64,000 bases of DNA from Cryoendolithus antarcticus (lineage: Eukaryota > Ascomycota > Dothideomycetes > Cladosporiales > Cladosporiaceae): assembly GCA_002077065.1 (NCBI GenBank), contig NAJO01000057.1, forward strand, positions 1 to 64,000, read 5' to 3'. This document shows, piece by piece, positions 44,169-55,511 of the stretch (position 1 is the stretch's first letter; each line of letters begins with the position of its first letter). A program made the position numbers and the translations under genes. The notes beneath the pieces were generated by a model. It did not search any database, had not been told where the DNA came from, and saw nothing but the letters and a program-made list of their open reading frames with translations.

Positions 44169-45402
44169 GTAGATACAGCATGATGGATGGATGCACTGGT
44201 TGATGAGACGCAAACGCGGCTGGTCTCGTCTGGAGTGGTGTGAGAGTGCAAGAACGACGATGGTGGCACAATGGTTGGCAGAGGAAAGGGTAGGTCAACA
44301 ACGGTCAAGCAAAGTCGACGTTCATACACTGCACTATCTCAAGCTGCGAGCCAGCCAGATCCTCCACGCTCCCTTCCTTGTTTAGTGTCTCTTCCTCTCC
44401 ATTTCCTTCCTCTGGTCTTCTATCAATAGCTTGGTCTCTCTCTGCTTCGAGCCATTCTTTCCCCACCTCCTGTCAACATCTTCCGACCCTGTGCCGTTCC
44501 TCGCTCGATGGCGTGGGAACATCGCATGCCAGAATTTGCGGCACATCTTCGCGTTGCGAAGGCGGCACTGTAGCAGTAGCTGGTGGCTTTTGGTGTTGCA
44601 ACGAATGCCTGGCTGCTCTGCGCCGTACTTGGAGAGGCTAGATAGCAGCGCTGGTAAGCCAGGTGCACAAGTGTTGGACGCAGTGGTAGGGCGTGGTAGT
44701 GGTCGCAGAGTTCTCGAGCGAGGAGGCGGCGAGGGAGAGAGGCATTGGCACGTGGAATTGGACTGACTTGTCTAACGATGTCGAATAGAACGATGGGCGT
44801 CTGTGTGGGAGGCGGAAGAAGGCGATGAAGTGCTGGGCGTGAGAGAGAATCCTCGCGAAAGAGTGACGGTTTTGGCGTGATTTGAGATTGGGAGACACAA
44901 AGAAGAGGTGATGGTTGGAGTGAAGTGAGGGAGAAGTACTAGGAGAGCTGAGTGATGAGAAACGATACGTTCGGTGGGTCTAAATAAGGGAGCAGGCTCG
45001 TGGCAGTGGCGTGTAAGTCGTTAGGGCAGAGCATTGCTTGACCTACTCCGTCCCAACTCACCATACCTACTCCTTCCCATACACCGACGGCTGCGTACAA
45101 AAGCTCTGGTAACATTTCACTGAGCCTCTCAGCGACTTGCTGAGTGCTGATTGAGCCTTGTGAGTACCCTCGCAGCTCATTTGACGTCGTAAGTCATTGT
45201 CGCCCCTTCCTCACTGCACCTCACCGTCGCGCCAAGATTGGCACGTGCTTGCACCCTGCTTCCATTTAGTTCCGCCAACAGCCTTTACAACACCTACGAC
45301 ACACACTACACCACTGCATTCGACCTACCTCTCCAACATACACTCATCAGCCCACATCAAGTCCACCACAGTCTACCGACCACAACACGCCCCACTTGCA
45401 TC
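44169..45402. other. 1.2-kb intergenic region with a pyrimidine-rich tract
   Basis: The plus strand is C/T-rich at 44385-44480 and again in the leader before the CCHC gene (45197-45402). A minus-strand frame at 44898-44638 and a plus-strand frame at 44431-44766 overlap and show no known domain. A TGACGTCG element lies near 45182. Confidence 0.4.
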
Positions 45403-47176
45403 ATGTCTGGGTGGGATGATACTTCAACGCGTAAGCATCCTCAGTAACAGCGGGCGTTTGTCACAACACTGACGTTTTCCCAGCTGCGGCGGGCTTCGGC
45501 GACGCATGGAAGCCGGATACGGAGATGGCTGGCAACAATGCCTGGGCTCCTGACAACGAGGTTGGCGTGGGCGGCGACGGTGGCTTCGCCAATGAGTCCA
45601 AGCACGCTGACAGTGGTGATGCCGCTGATGGAGGCTGCCGCAAGTGAGCTCACTTTCCAGTCCTATGCCACGCGTTGATTGAGCACACACTGACCTACCT
45701 TTCCAACCAGTTGCGGCGCAGACGGCCATTTTGCGCGTGATTGCCCGGAGCCTCGCCCGGAGGGTGGCATTTCAGGCCTCTATTACAACTGTAATGAGCC
45801 AGGCCACAACAAGTCTGAGTGTACCAACCCGCGCGTTGAGCGCGAGTTCACTGGCACCTGCCGGAACTGCAATCAGGAGGGCCACCGTGCCGCAGACTGC
45901 CCCACCAAGGCACCAGACCAGTGCAAATTCTGCAAGAGCGAGGGTCAGCGCTTTTCCAACTTTGTTGACTGCAGTGACTGACATAGCATTAGACCACGCG
46001 ACGGCGGGTTGTGAGATGAATCGCCTGATGGCAGCATTCAAGATCACCGAGGACATCGACGCGGAGGCGGCTTGGAACGCGTTGGTGGAGGCTGATCAAG
46101 CGAAGGAGGTTGAGGACATCAAGAAGGTCAGCCGACTCAACTTCCGCCTTTGCATTAGATGCAGCCACTGACTTCGGGACACAGGCGATGCTTCAATACG
46201 CCAAGGCGGTGCCAACCACCACGCTTCCAGAGCTTGAGGCTACTTTTCGCAGCTCCAACATGCACACGCACTTGATTGCCTTCCCCCAAGAGATCCCGGC
46301 GGCCATGACAATCGCGAACTTCCAGGGTGAGGTGGATCAGGAGTTCGTCGTCTCCATCCAGTGGTCCGACAAGCCTCGTCGCGCCAAGTCGGCTGAGAAG
46401 TGGCCACAGTCCGCTGAGGAGAACACTGAGCGCCTCGCCACGGCTGGGTTCGTCGTCGACTCCTTCGTCCCCAAATGCCGCAATTGTGATCAATACGGTC
46501 ACACGAAGTCCTCTTGTACCGAGGATAAGAAGGAGGTTGAGAAGGTGGTGGAGAATTGCGTCCTTTGTAACGAGGAGGGGCATCGTGCGCGTGATTGTAC
46601 GCAGCCTCGCAAGACTGGAGGGAGGGCATGCCGGAACTGTGGCCAGGGTATGTTCTCGTCATAGTCGAGATCTCATGCTGTACCATCACTGACAACGCAA
46701 CAGAGGGGCACATCAGCAAGGAATGCCCAGAGCGTCCGAATATGGATAACATCGAGTGCAAGAACTGCAGTGAGATGGGCCACTTCTCTCGCGACTGCCC
46801 TACGAGAACCAAGCGGACCTGCAGGAACTGCGACTCCGGTGTGTACTAGTCTTGTCAAGACAAGCTCACGCTACATCTGCTAACGCGTATCCAGAGGAGC
46901 ATGTGGCCAAGGAGTGTCCGGAGGAGAAGAACATGTCTAGGGTGCAGTGCAGGAAGTAAGTCCCATGCCAAGAAGCTTCCTTCACACGTAGCAGACATCT
47001 AAACTCGCCACAGCTGCGACGATATGGGCCACACGAGCCGCGACTGCCCTAAGCCCACCGATTGGTCTCGTGTGGAGTGCTCCAACTGCGGAGAGAAGGG
47101 TCATTCGTACAAGAGGTGCAAGCATGAGGCTGCTGCGCCGGCTGGTGATGAGGGCGGCGATGATGGCGGGTGGTAG
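45403..47176 (+). CDS. CCHC zinc-knuckle nucleic-acid-binding protein (Gis2/CNBP-like), eleven knuckles
   Basis: Eight exons: 45403-45430, 45484-45643, 45711-45943, 45993-46126, 46185-46647, 46704-46838, 46895-46955 and 47014-47176, giving 458 residues with consistent phases. Introns are 49-67 nt. The product has eleven C-x2-C-x4-H-x4-C knuckles, for example CRNCGADGHFARDC, CRNCNQEGHRAADC and CSNCGEKGHSYKRC. Knuckle 2 reads YYNCNEPGHNKSEC and has Tyr in place of the first Cys. Four knuckles precede, and seven follow, a roughly 140-residue middle domain (TEDIDAEAAWNALVEADQAK onward) that is helical and found in fungal members of this group. Such proteins bind single-stranded DNA or RNA and act in translation and mRNA granules. 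The long array and middle domain set it apart from the short yeast Gis2. Confidence 0.9.
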
Positions 47177-47769
47177 ACTGGTTCGTCGACCGCAGAGGCA
47201 TCCAGGCTACATCGCGTGCGGATCAAACGGTCCGCGGTCACAGCGTTGGCTCTGGATGCGAAGCATGATGGTCGGCGGTTGGCAGCAATTGGTGGGATCT
47301 CGAGGAGCAAAGTGCTCATGGTAAGCGGCGAGAGCGATTGCAGTCGGCAGTCAAATCTCCAAGCTGCTTCCAGATAGATAAAAAAGAAAGCCTGTTGAGC
47401 ATGTCCGCAGACACATCTCCTAAATTACTACGGTACTGCGCTTGTCGTTCGTGTTGCTATAAGATCACTGCATCAACGTGCATGCGAGGAGTGAGTTGCG
47501 GGACGGGCCATCCACTCCGCTGTCGGTTCACGCGTTCCACTTTCCTCGCGAATGTTTGCCAGCGATCATCTGTATCTCTACCCTACCTTCGATACTGACC
47601 ATTCAGACGCGATCCTATCCTTCTATCATCGCGTGAATTCCAGTATCACGACTTTGGTGCTCACTCGGGGACATATTTGATCCGAATTGTTTCCAGCGGT
47701 CCCGCGTTTACGTGCCAGCGCTCGAGGCGCGTTGGAATTAGCTGCCTTCGTTCCATCGCCACCGCCAAC
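47177..47769. other. Intergenic region between CCHC and ISWI genes
   Basis: Contains the 3' end of the CCHC transcript and the promoter of the remodeller. The ISWI frame is open back to a TTG at 47677, but the first ATG at 47770 sits in a good context (GCCAACATGG). Confidence 0.4.
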
Positions 47770-50700
47770 ATGGCAGCAGCAGGCGCCGACACAGCCATGC
47801 CGGACTACCTCGATACGCCAGACTACACAGACTCCGAGTCCAACCCTACAGGCGCCAACAGCGTAGCCGGTGATGCTCCCACAAATGACAATCGCAAGAA
47901 GAGATGGGAGGGCAACGCCCTTCGCAAATCAGTCTTCGGCAAGAAGCACGATCGCCTCGGCGAGAGCAAGGACGATGACTCGATCCGCCGCTTCAGGTAT
48001 CTGCTGGGCTTGACAGACCTCTTTCGCCATTTCATCGATACGAACCCCAATCCGAAGATTAGGGAGATCATGCAGGAAATCGATCGCCAGGATCAGGAGG
48101 ACGAGCGGAGTGAAGCGGCGGGTAACAAGCGCAAAGGTGGGGCGGCATCAGGGAGGAGACGAAGGACGGAGAAGGAAGAGGATGCGGAGTTGCTGCGAGA
48201 GGGGAAGAAGGAGGGCAAGACGAGCGAGCACATTTTCCGCGAAAGCCCTGGCTTCATTCAGGGAGGCGAGATGAGGGACTATCAGGTTGCTGGGCTGAAC
48301 TGGCTGATCAACCTGCACGCGAATGGTATCTCGGGTATCCTTGCGGATGAGATGGGTTTGGGCAAGACATTACAGACCATCTCCTTCATCGGGTACTTGA
48401 GGTTTGTGCAGGGCATCACTGGGCCGCATCTGGTTGTCGTGCCGAAGAGCACGCTCGACAACTGGAAGAGGGAGTTTTCGAGATGGATCCCAGAGGTGAA
48501 TGTGCTTGTGCTACAGGGCGACAAGGAGGCGCGACACGACTTGATCAACGAGCGTTTGATCGATGAGAAGTTCGATGTGTGCATTACGTCCTACGAGATG
48601 ATCTTGCGGGAGAAGAGCCACTTGAAAAAGTTCGCGTGGGAGTATATCATCATCGATGAGGCGCATCGTATCAAGAACGAGGAGTCGAGTTTGGCGCAAA
48701 TCATACGGCTGTTCAACTCACGGAACCGACTGCTCATCACGGGCACACCACTACAGAACAACCTGCACGAACTCTGGGCGCTGCTCAACTTCCTCATGCC
48801 CGATGTCTTTGGCGAGTCAGAGGCCTTCGATCAGTGGTTCTCCAGCCAGAGCGACGACCAAGACACGGTTGTGCAACAACTTCATCGCGTGCTTCGACCT
48901 TTCTTACTGCGCCGTGTCAAAAGCGATGTCGAGAAGAGCTTGCTGCCAAAGAAGGAAGTGAACTTGTATGTCGGCATGAGTCAAATGCAGACGAAGTGGT
49001 ACAAGCAGATCCTCGAGAAGGATATCGATGCCGTGAATGGTGCGGCTGGCAAGAAGGAGAGCAAGACTCGCCTCTTGAACATTGTCATGCAGTTGCGGAA
49101 GTGCTGCAACCACCCTTACCTCTTCGATGGCGCTGAGCCTGGTCCACCGTACACAACTGACGAGCACTTGATCGACAACTCGGCTAAGATGATCATGCTT
49201 GATAAGCTGCTAAGGCGCATGAAGGCGAAGGGCAGCAGGGTGTTGATCTTCTCGCAGATGAGTCGTGTGCTGGACATCTTGGAGGACTACTCGGTGTTCC
49301 GCGGATACCAGTACTGCCGCATCGATGGTTCGACTGCACATGAGGACCGTATTGCTGCTATCGACGACTACAACAGGGAGGGATCGGAGAAGTTCTTGTT
49401 CCTGTTGACGACCCGCGCTGGTGGTTTGGGCATCAACCTCACATCCGCCGACATTGTGGTGCTCTTCGATTCGGACTGGAATCCGCAGGCTGATCTGCAA
49501 GCCATGGACCGCGCTCATCGCATTGGCCAGACTAAGCAAGTGCACGTCTTCCGTCTTGTCACAGAGCATGCCATCGAGGAGAAGGTGCTTGAACGCGCAG
49601 CTCAGAAGCTTCGTCTTGATCAGCTCGTCATCCAGCAGGGCCGCGCACAACAGCAGATCAAGCAAGCAGCCGGGAAGGACGAGCTCCTCGGCATGATCCA
49701 GCACGGTGCCGAGGAAGTCTTCAAGAACGAAGGCGGTTACGGCGCTTTCGTCAATAGTGACAGCAAGGATGACGACGATGACATCGACGCTGTTCTGGCT
49801 AAGGGCGAGGAGCGGACCAAGATGATGAACTCCAAGTACGAGAAGCTCGGTCTCGACGACCTGCAGAAGTTCAGCACGGAGTCTGCAAACGCTTATGAGT
49901 GGAACGGCGAGTCCTTCGTCGCCAAGAAAAAGGAAATCGGCCTGAACTGGATCAACCCTTCGAAGCGCGAGCGCAAGGAGCAATCCTACAGCATGGATAA
50001 ATACTACCGCACAGCCCTCATGACCGGCGGCCGCACCGTGGACACCAAGCCCAAGATCCCTCGCGCCCCACGTCAGCAGGCAATGCACGACTACCAGTTC
50101 TTCGACCCCCGACTCGGTGACCTCCAGGAGAAGGAGACAGCCTGGTTCAGGAAAGAGAACAAGCTTCAAGCGCCCCTCGCAGAAGGCGATGACGAGGACC
50201 TCGAAGCCCGACTTGAAGACCAAGCCCTCGAGCAGAAGCTCATCGACGAAGCTGAGCCGCTGACTGAAGCCGAGACGGCCGAGAAAGAGCAGCTCGCCAC
50301 GCAAGGCTTCGGGGAGTGGAATAAGCGCGATTTCCAGCAATTCATCTCCGGCTCTGCCAAGTATGGCCGTCACGACTACGACAACATCGCCAACGATATC
50401 GATTCGAAGGATGTCACGGACGTGAAGGTCTACGCGAAGGTGTTCTGGCGCCGCCACAAGGAGCTCGAGAATTGGGAGAAGCATGTACGTGCTATTAAGG
50501 AGGGGGAGATGAAGGCCGCGAGGGTTATCGAGCATCGGGATATGTTGAGGCGGAAGCTGAAGATGTATCGGGTTCCGCTGCAGCAGCTTAAGCTCAACTA
50601 CACTGTCAGCACGACGAACAAGAAAGTTTACACAGAGGAGGAAGACCGGTTCTTGTTGGTCATGCTTGACAAGTTCGGCCTTGACAGCGAAGGGATTTAC

Positions 50701-51121
50701 GAGAGGATCAGGGACGAGATTCGAGAGAGCCCGCTGTTCAGATTCGATTGGTTCTTCCTCTCACGGACGCCCATTGAGCTCAGCCGCCGCTGCACGACGC
50801 TTATTACCACAGTCGCCAAGGAGATGGAGGGCGCTACTAATGGGACGAACGGCGCAGGGAAGGAGAACAAGCGCGCTGTTGAGGAGGATGAGGACGAGGA
50901 GGAGGAGGCGCCGGCGAAGAAGAGGGTCAGTGCTGGTGGCGCGAAGGTAAGTCGCTGATGCTCGTACGTGCATAGTGGTGAGGACGACGCTAAAATGATG
51001 ACAGAACAAAGTCGTCAACGGCGTCAAGGGCACACCCAACGGCGATTCTCGCGCTGGCAGCGTTGACACCAACGCTTCGGGTGGCGCGTCGAAGGCGAAG
51101 AGTAAGGGGAAGAAGCGGTAG
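47770..51121 (+). CDS. ISWI-family chromatin-remodelling ATPase (Isw1/Isw2 type)
   Basis: Exons 47770-50946 and 51005-51121 give 1097 residues, the normal size. The N-terminus includes the AutoN-like basic patch RRRRTEKEEDAELL (about 136-150). The Snf2 ATPase has GILADEMGLGKT (about 190-201), the DEAH box IIIDEAHRIKN (near 296) and the helicase C lobe with DSDWNPQADLQAMDRAHRIGQ. HAND, SANT (from about 847, GFGEWNKRDFQQFISGSAKYG) and SLIDE domains (about 952-1015, YTEEEDRFLLVMLDKFG) follow and contact linker DNA. A 58-nt intron near the end joins an acidic-basic tail rich in Lys and Gly. The enzyme slides nucleosomes to space arrays. Whether it matches yeast Isw1 or Isw2 cannot be settled by eye. 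Confidence 0.95.
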
Positions 51122-53446
51122 GGTGAGTTTGGGCTGGTCACTGTTGGACGGTTGCTTTTATTGGCGCCAGGAGGCGTACAGCTCTCTGACACACACGCAA
51201 GGCGTTGGTAGACATGTTGGTTGCTTCTTTGGGAGCATGAGCTTGGTGGGCATACTCTGGTGCGGCAAGTGTTGGGGGAATGTACAACATTAGACGAAGG
51301 TAGACCAAGTCGCTGCTGGCAATCAGAATGCAGAGATAGTAGCACAGCCTTTTCCACAGCTGTTATAAGCGGCTGCGTACGGATTTGACGAGATGGCATT
51401 AAGAATGCTTCGAAGCAAGGTTACCATGAAGGCGTGCCTTCCATCTCTCCTCCCAGTGGACCAACCACAACTTCAAATCGTGCAATACCACAACTACGCG
51501 AAGTGGATCACACCAGCATCAGACTTAGCGAACGCCGCACACTCGCTTTGCCTTCCAGGAGTACAAGTACGCACCTCTATGAGCCACCAACGCACGCGTG
51601 CGGTTACGCCGCTCATGAACGTCACTGACGTCGCTTGCGCATGAATCTACGCATTGCACAAGGGTCATCTGACCTTGCCAGTCCACGTGGTGGTCAAGAT
51701 ACTATCGTCTCTCTGCTTCAAGGTTCCGCCACAAACACCAACCTGACAGACTAGGCCAATGCTGCGCCGTGTCCGATCGAGGGGAAGGTGGGTGGTTGAC
51801 TGGCAAGGAAGCTTCCCAGACGAACGAACGACGGGATTGCTCTCCAAGTAACTGTCGACAGCCACGTCGACATCTTCGCCGGAGACGGCATCGCAAAGCG
51901 CCACCAACACCGACTGGACATTACGGCGGCACGTGGGCTCATCTTATCGCGTCGTGGAAACAGTCACGGAGCACTCGCTTAGACTTCGCGGCAAGAGAGC
52001 CAATCCCACGACGGGCCAGAGCCCAAGGAACCGCGGTGCAGGCTGTCCAGTCGATATATGCTCTTAGAGCTACATCTCTATCCTAGATGAGAGCAGACGC
52101 CGGGTACTTGGCCGGCGGCTCGCTCGGAGCATTCTGCGAGGTCTGCGCCCTCGTTTCGCATAGAAAGGACATTCTGCCACTCGACCAACTTTGCCTACGC
52201 CGGTAGTTGCTTCAAGAACAACACCTGGTGCTGTTCCGCTCGCGGAGCGGAGAGGAGATCCCATGGTCGTACCAACATTCGTCGCTGCGATGCGGGGGGA
52301 AGAAGTCGCTCTACCCATCGACTTTCAGAGGCGGGAGAGCACGTGGCCATGCTTCTCGAAGGCATTGTCACTGGCAGCTCGGCTGGCACGGTAAGCGTTG
52401 TAGCACCGTACGAGAGGACCTCGCGTGCAATGCAACTCAACGCCACTTCAAGCGTATTGCGGGACATACTTCACGTGGAGCCTGCGCAGAGCTCCACCCA
52501 GATGTCAAGTGAGGTCTCCACTGGCACCGATTTAGCTCTCATTTGCTCCAGAATCATGGCTAATTACTGTTCTATTCTCGTCCTTCTGGGCCTCGAAAAA
52601 GGGCGGGAGCGCTAGAGTGATGCTCTCCTCCACCCCTGCAATATCACTCCAATCTCATGGGAATCCCCAAACTGGTTCCCCGTCCGATTGCAACATGCGC
52701 AGGGAGGGCACTAGAAGATCGTGACGCCCGCAATGGGTCTCGGAGGGACCTCGCTGCGCTCATAGAGCCGTTATGGTCGACGGCCGTTACACATCTTCGT
52801 TCGCGGCTCTGCGAAACAACCCGCCCATGCAGCAAGACAAGCGCGCATGTGTGGCGCCTGCAGAAAGACCCGCGAAGGAGCAGTAGCCGTCTACCCGTTG
52901 TTTCTGGCAGAACTTTAGGCTGCCTGACTTGCTATTCGCGAGCCTTACCAATAAGTATACCTCGGAGGATGCTTATGTCGCGCAGTGAAATCTCACACGA
53001 ACGAATTATCGGACACTGTCGGGTATGGTCAAGATTGCGACGCAGGACCGCACAGCTGGATACTGATCCTCGGCTTAGCTATGCGCACTATATGAAAAGA
53101 CATGGCTGGGCATGGGACCTGTCTGCAACATCGTGCCGCGCAGGATGCAAGCGCAGGGTTCGTGCATGTGAGCTTTGGCCATTGCACTCTATTCCCACGC
53201 GGATCCAATTTAGCTGGGCTCCGGGGTCTTGTGAGATTTGTTGGATCTATGCTACTTTGGATCTTGCCCATCTGCGCCGCTTGTGGAGAAGCGAGGTGTT
53301 ATATGAGTAGAAGATTAAGTATATAGGTAGGGCGCTTCCTCTGTCGTTGTGGTGATGGTCTCTCCACCCCATCATCAGCTCTACAACACTGCAAGACAAG
53401 CAATTTCCTCTTCCTGCAGTACTTTCGAGTAACATCAACCACTGCC
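51122..53446. other. 2.3-kb gene-poor interval
   Basis: A 217-codon plus-strand frame (52657-53310) is open but has no recognisable domain and an Arg/Ser/Cys-rich composition typical of chance frames. A possible TATA element lies at 53318-53327. No tRNA or transposon protein was found. Confidence 0.4.
53318..53327 (+). promoter_or_regulatory. Probable TATA box of the DUF3455 gene
   Basis: AGTATATAGG lies about 120 bases upstream of the start codon of the secreted-protein gene. The intervening leader is C/T-rich. Confidence 0.5.
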
Positions 53447-54106
53447 ATGGCTCCTCTCACCTCCCTCGTCGCCACCCTGGCCCTCCTCTCATCCACAGCG
53501 TTCGCCCTTCCTCCTTTACAACGCTCCGCATCCTCAGTACTTCCCTTGAATGAAGTCGGCCCCGGTCTCTCCCCACCACCACCCGGTGCCTCTCCAGTCT
53601 TCATCGCCCTCGGCGTCGGCACCCAGAACTACACCTGCAACGCCACCTCACTCACCTTCGGCTCGAACGTCGCCCTTGCAGACCTCTACGACGTAACCAA
53701 ATTCATCAACGCAAACACCAAGAACAGCATCACGAACCTCTACCTCGCTGCGTCGACGACGCCGATCAAGAATCCGCTCCAGTTGCAGCATATCGGCAAG
53801 CACTACTTCACCAAGACCGTTTCGGGCAACTCGCCTAACTTCGACTTCACGGAGAGTGGCAAGGGGTTCTTGCAGGCGAAGAAGGTTGCGAATGTGGCTG
53901 CTCCTGCGGATGCGTGGGCTGGGTTGAAGGGGCAGGCTTACGGGGCTGTGGATTGGTTGTACCTCGTTGACAACGGGCTGGAGGTCTCGAGGCATCTGGG
54001 GAGCGTGTATCGCGTTGAGACGGCGGGGGGCAAGCCGCCTGCGAGCTGCAAGGCTGGGGAGCAGGCATTTGTGCCGTATGCGGCGGAGTACTGGTTTTAC
54101 AAATGA
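53447..54106 (+). CDS. Secreted DUF3455-family protein
   Basis: A single exon of 219 residues. MAPLTSLVATLALLSSTAFA is a clear signal peptide with cleavage expected before LPPLQ. The DUF3455 domain covers about 45-219 and shows VFIALGVGTQNYTCN, ADLYDVTKFI, TGSGK-like FTESGKGFLQAKK, AVDWLYLVDN and the C-terminal GEQAFVPYAAEYWFYK. Two cysteines, in NYTCN and ASCKAG, could form a disulfide. The family is common in filamentous ascomycetes, often induced during growth on plant material or in secretomes, but has no established activity. A few members are mislabelled as malate dehydrogenase in annotations; nothing here supports that. The N-terminal part between signal and domain is Pro-rich. Confidence 0.9.
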   Translation: MAPLTSLVATLALLSSTAFALPPLQRSASSVLPLNEVGPGLSPPPPGASPVFIALGVGTQNYTCNATSLTFGSNVALADLYDVTKFINANTKNSITNLYLAASTTPIKNPLQLQHIGKHYFTKTVSGNSPNFDFTESGKGFLQAKKVANVAAPADAWAGLKGQAYGAVDWLYLVDNGLEVSRHLGSVYRVETAGGKPPASCKAGEQAFVPYAAEYWFYK

Positions 54107-54687
54107 GTGATGCGGATGGCATGTGGGTGGCAGTACGCGCTATCGGCGTTTCGGGAAAGGGTATCACGGCACCTGACGAGTATGGTCATGGGCATCAATC
54201 ATCTGGAAGACACTTTCGTTGATGCAAGTGCTGCTTACGAAAGTCGGTGGTCATTTGAGCGCAAAGACGTTGGGATCTGGGTTTGGGTTAAGTTTGGAAA
54301 AGCTGTACATACCTATTCCATTCATGACAGTATCGACATCCTGACTTCGTGCGCTGAGCAAATGAGTCCGAGGGATGCATCGTTTCGAGATCGTTATGCA
54401 ATGTCGGTAGTCGAGAGGACCACTAGGATGCCTCGCCGTTGAAACGGCCACCTCCGACGACATGCACAAGCTTCAGCCCGATAGCTCGCGTACGAAAATC
54501 ATGAATGCTTCTTCCGATAGAGAGGAGTCTCTGATTCCTTCCCTTCTACACAGTGTTCTTGCCAATCTTCATTGCAAGTCTCACGCAAGTACGAACCCAA
54601 CATACTCTCCTCTACCCTGTTGCTCCACCTCCCAGTCATCCCTAGCCTTCACTCTGAACATCAGTCCCTTGAACTCACTCCCCCACG
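54107..54687. other. Intergenic region upstream of HIU hydrolase
   Basis: No separate gene is seen. The last 150 bases before the next start are C/T-rich, as expected for a 5' leader. Confidence 0.4.
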
Positions 54688-55080
54688 ATGGCCCGCCCCT
54701 GGATAACCTGCCACGTCCTCGACACCATCACTGGCCGCCCCGCTGCCAGCATTACAGTCACCCTCCGCCTCCTGTCCCCAGCGCAGTCAAGAGACATCTA
54801 CTTCTTCGCGCTTACGAACGCTGATGGCCGCGTGACCGGCTGGACCCCGTCGAAGCCGGATCTAGACCTCACACGTATCATTGACAAAATCAAGAACGAG
54901 TCCGGAGAAGACGAGACAAGTGCGTGGAGTCTGGTGTTTGAGGTGGAAGAGTATTTCGGGAAGGGGAAGTGCTTCTACCCTGAGGTGGAGATCAAATTTT
55001 CTGCGAAGAAGACAGAGGAGCACTATCATGTGCCGTTGCTGTTGGGGCCGTGGGGGTATACTACGTATCGAGGGTCTTGA
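54688..55080 (+). CDS. 5-hydroxyisourate hydrolase (transthyretin-like)
   Basis: A single exon of 130 residues, slightly longer than bacterial HIUases. The enzyme hydrolyses 5-hydroxyisourate, the product of urate oxidase, to OHCU in purine breakdown. Family signatures are present: the N-terminal ITCHVLDTITGRPA with catalytic His9, the central TNADGRVTGW with the conserved Arg, the loop EVEIKFSAKKTEEHYHVPLLLGPWGYTTYRGS with the second His, and the diagnostic C-terminal Tyr-Arg-Gly-Ser. An insertion at about 66-80 (KIKNESGEDETSAW) is longer than in typical members. There is no obvious C-terminal SKL, so a cytosolic location is likely unless another signal is used. Neighbouring genes are not purine-related. 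Confidence 0.95.
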   Translation: MARPWITCHVLDTITGRPAASITVTLRLLSPAQSRDIYFFALTNADGRVTGWTPSKPDLDLTRIIDKIKNESGEDETSAWSLVFEVEEYFGKGKCFYPEVEIKFSAKKTEEHYHVPLLLGPWGYTTYRGS

Positions 55081-55511
55081 GAGGCGACGGACAGAGGAGA
55101 CGAAACAACAGGACCGCGAGCGCAAAACCCAGTCGGACGAATCGAGGCGACTTGTGGTGCGAGGATCGACCTCCAAGCCAGGAATCAGGATTTTGAGATG
55201 AACTCAGTATGGAGACTGATTGCTGGACCCGCGCAACCAGGCCCACCGCGGTCAAGAAGATTGAGAGGGCATGGCTATCTGGCAGGCCAGATCGAGCTAT
55301 CGCCTGGTGCGAGAAGGAGCATGATTTACGATCCGCGAGCAGCGAATTCTACTTGTCTCGTCTTCAAGGATCAAGCACCATAAATTCGATGTCAAAGGGA
55401 CTTTCAGTCAATGTCAGAGAGGTGAGACCTCAGGAATGAAGTGTGAGACCCTATCGGACATTCGACATCATATGTACAAATTCTCGTATCCATCCCGTTC
55501 CATTTGCTTCA
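55081..55511. other. Convergent intergenic region
   Basis: 3' regions of the HIU hydrolase (+) and chitin synthase (-) genes. No other feature is supported. Confidence 0.4.

Noticed and set aside
49210..50535. A 441-codon minus-strand frame opposite the ISWI gene
   Set aside because: It lies wholly inside the ISWI coding sequence. Its Leu/Val-rich translation is the usual shadow of a Glu/Lys/Asp-rich protein, and it has no domain.
52836..52920. A possible broken Zn2Cys6 motif (RACVA then CRKTREG after skipping two bases)
   Set aside because: It needs a frameshift, has only two of six cysteines, and nothing like a zinc cluster follows. Chance resemblance is likely.
52657..53310. A 217-codon plus-strand frame before the DUF3455 gene
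   Set aside because: There is no recognisable motif, composition is Arg/Ser/Cys-rich, and it overlaps other open frames. Kept as unsupported.
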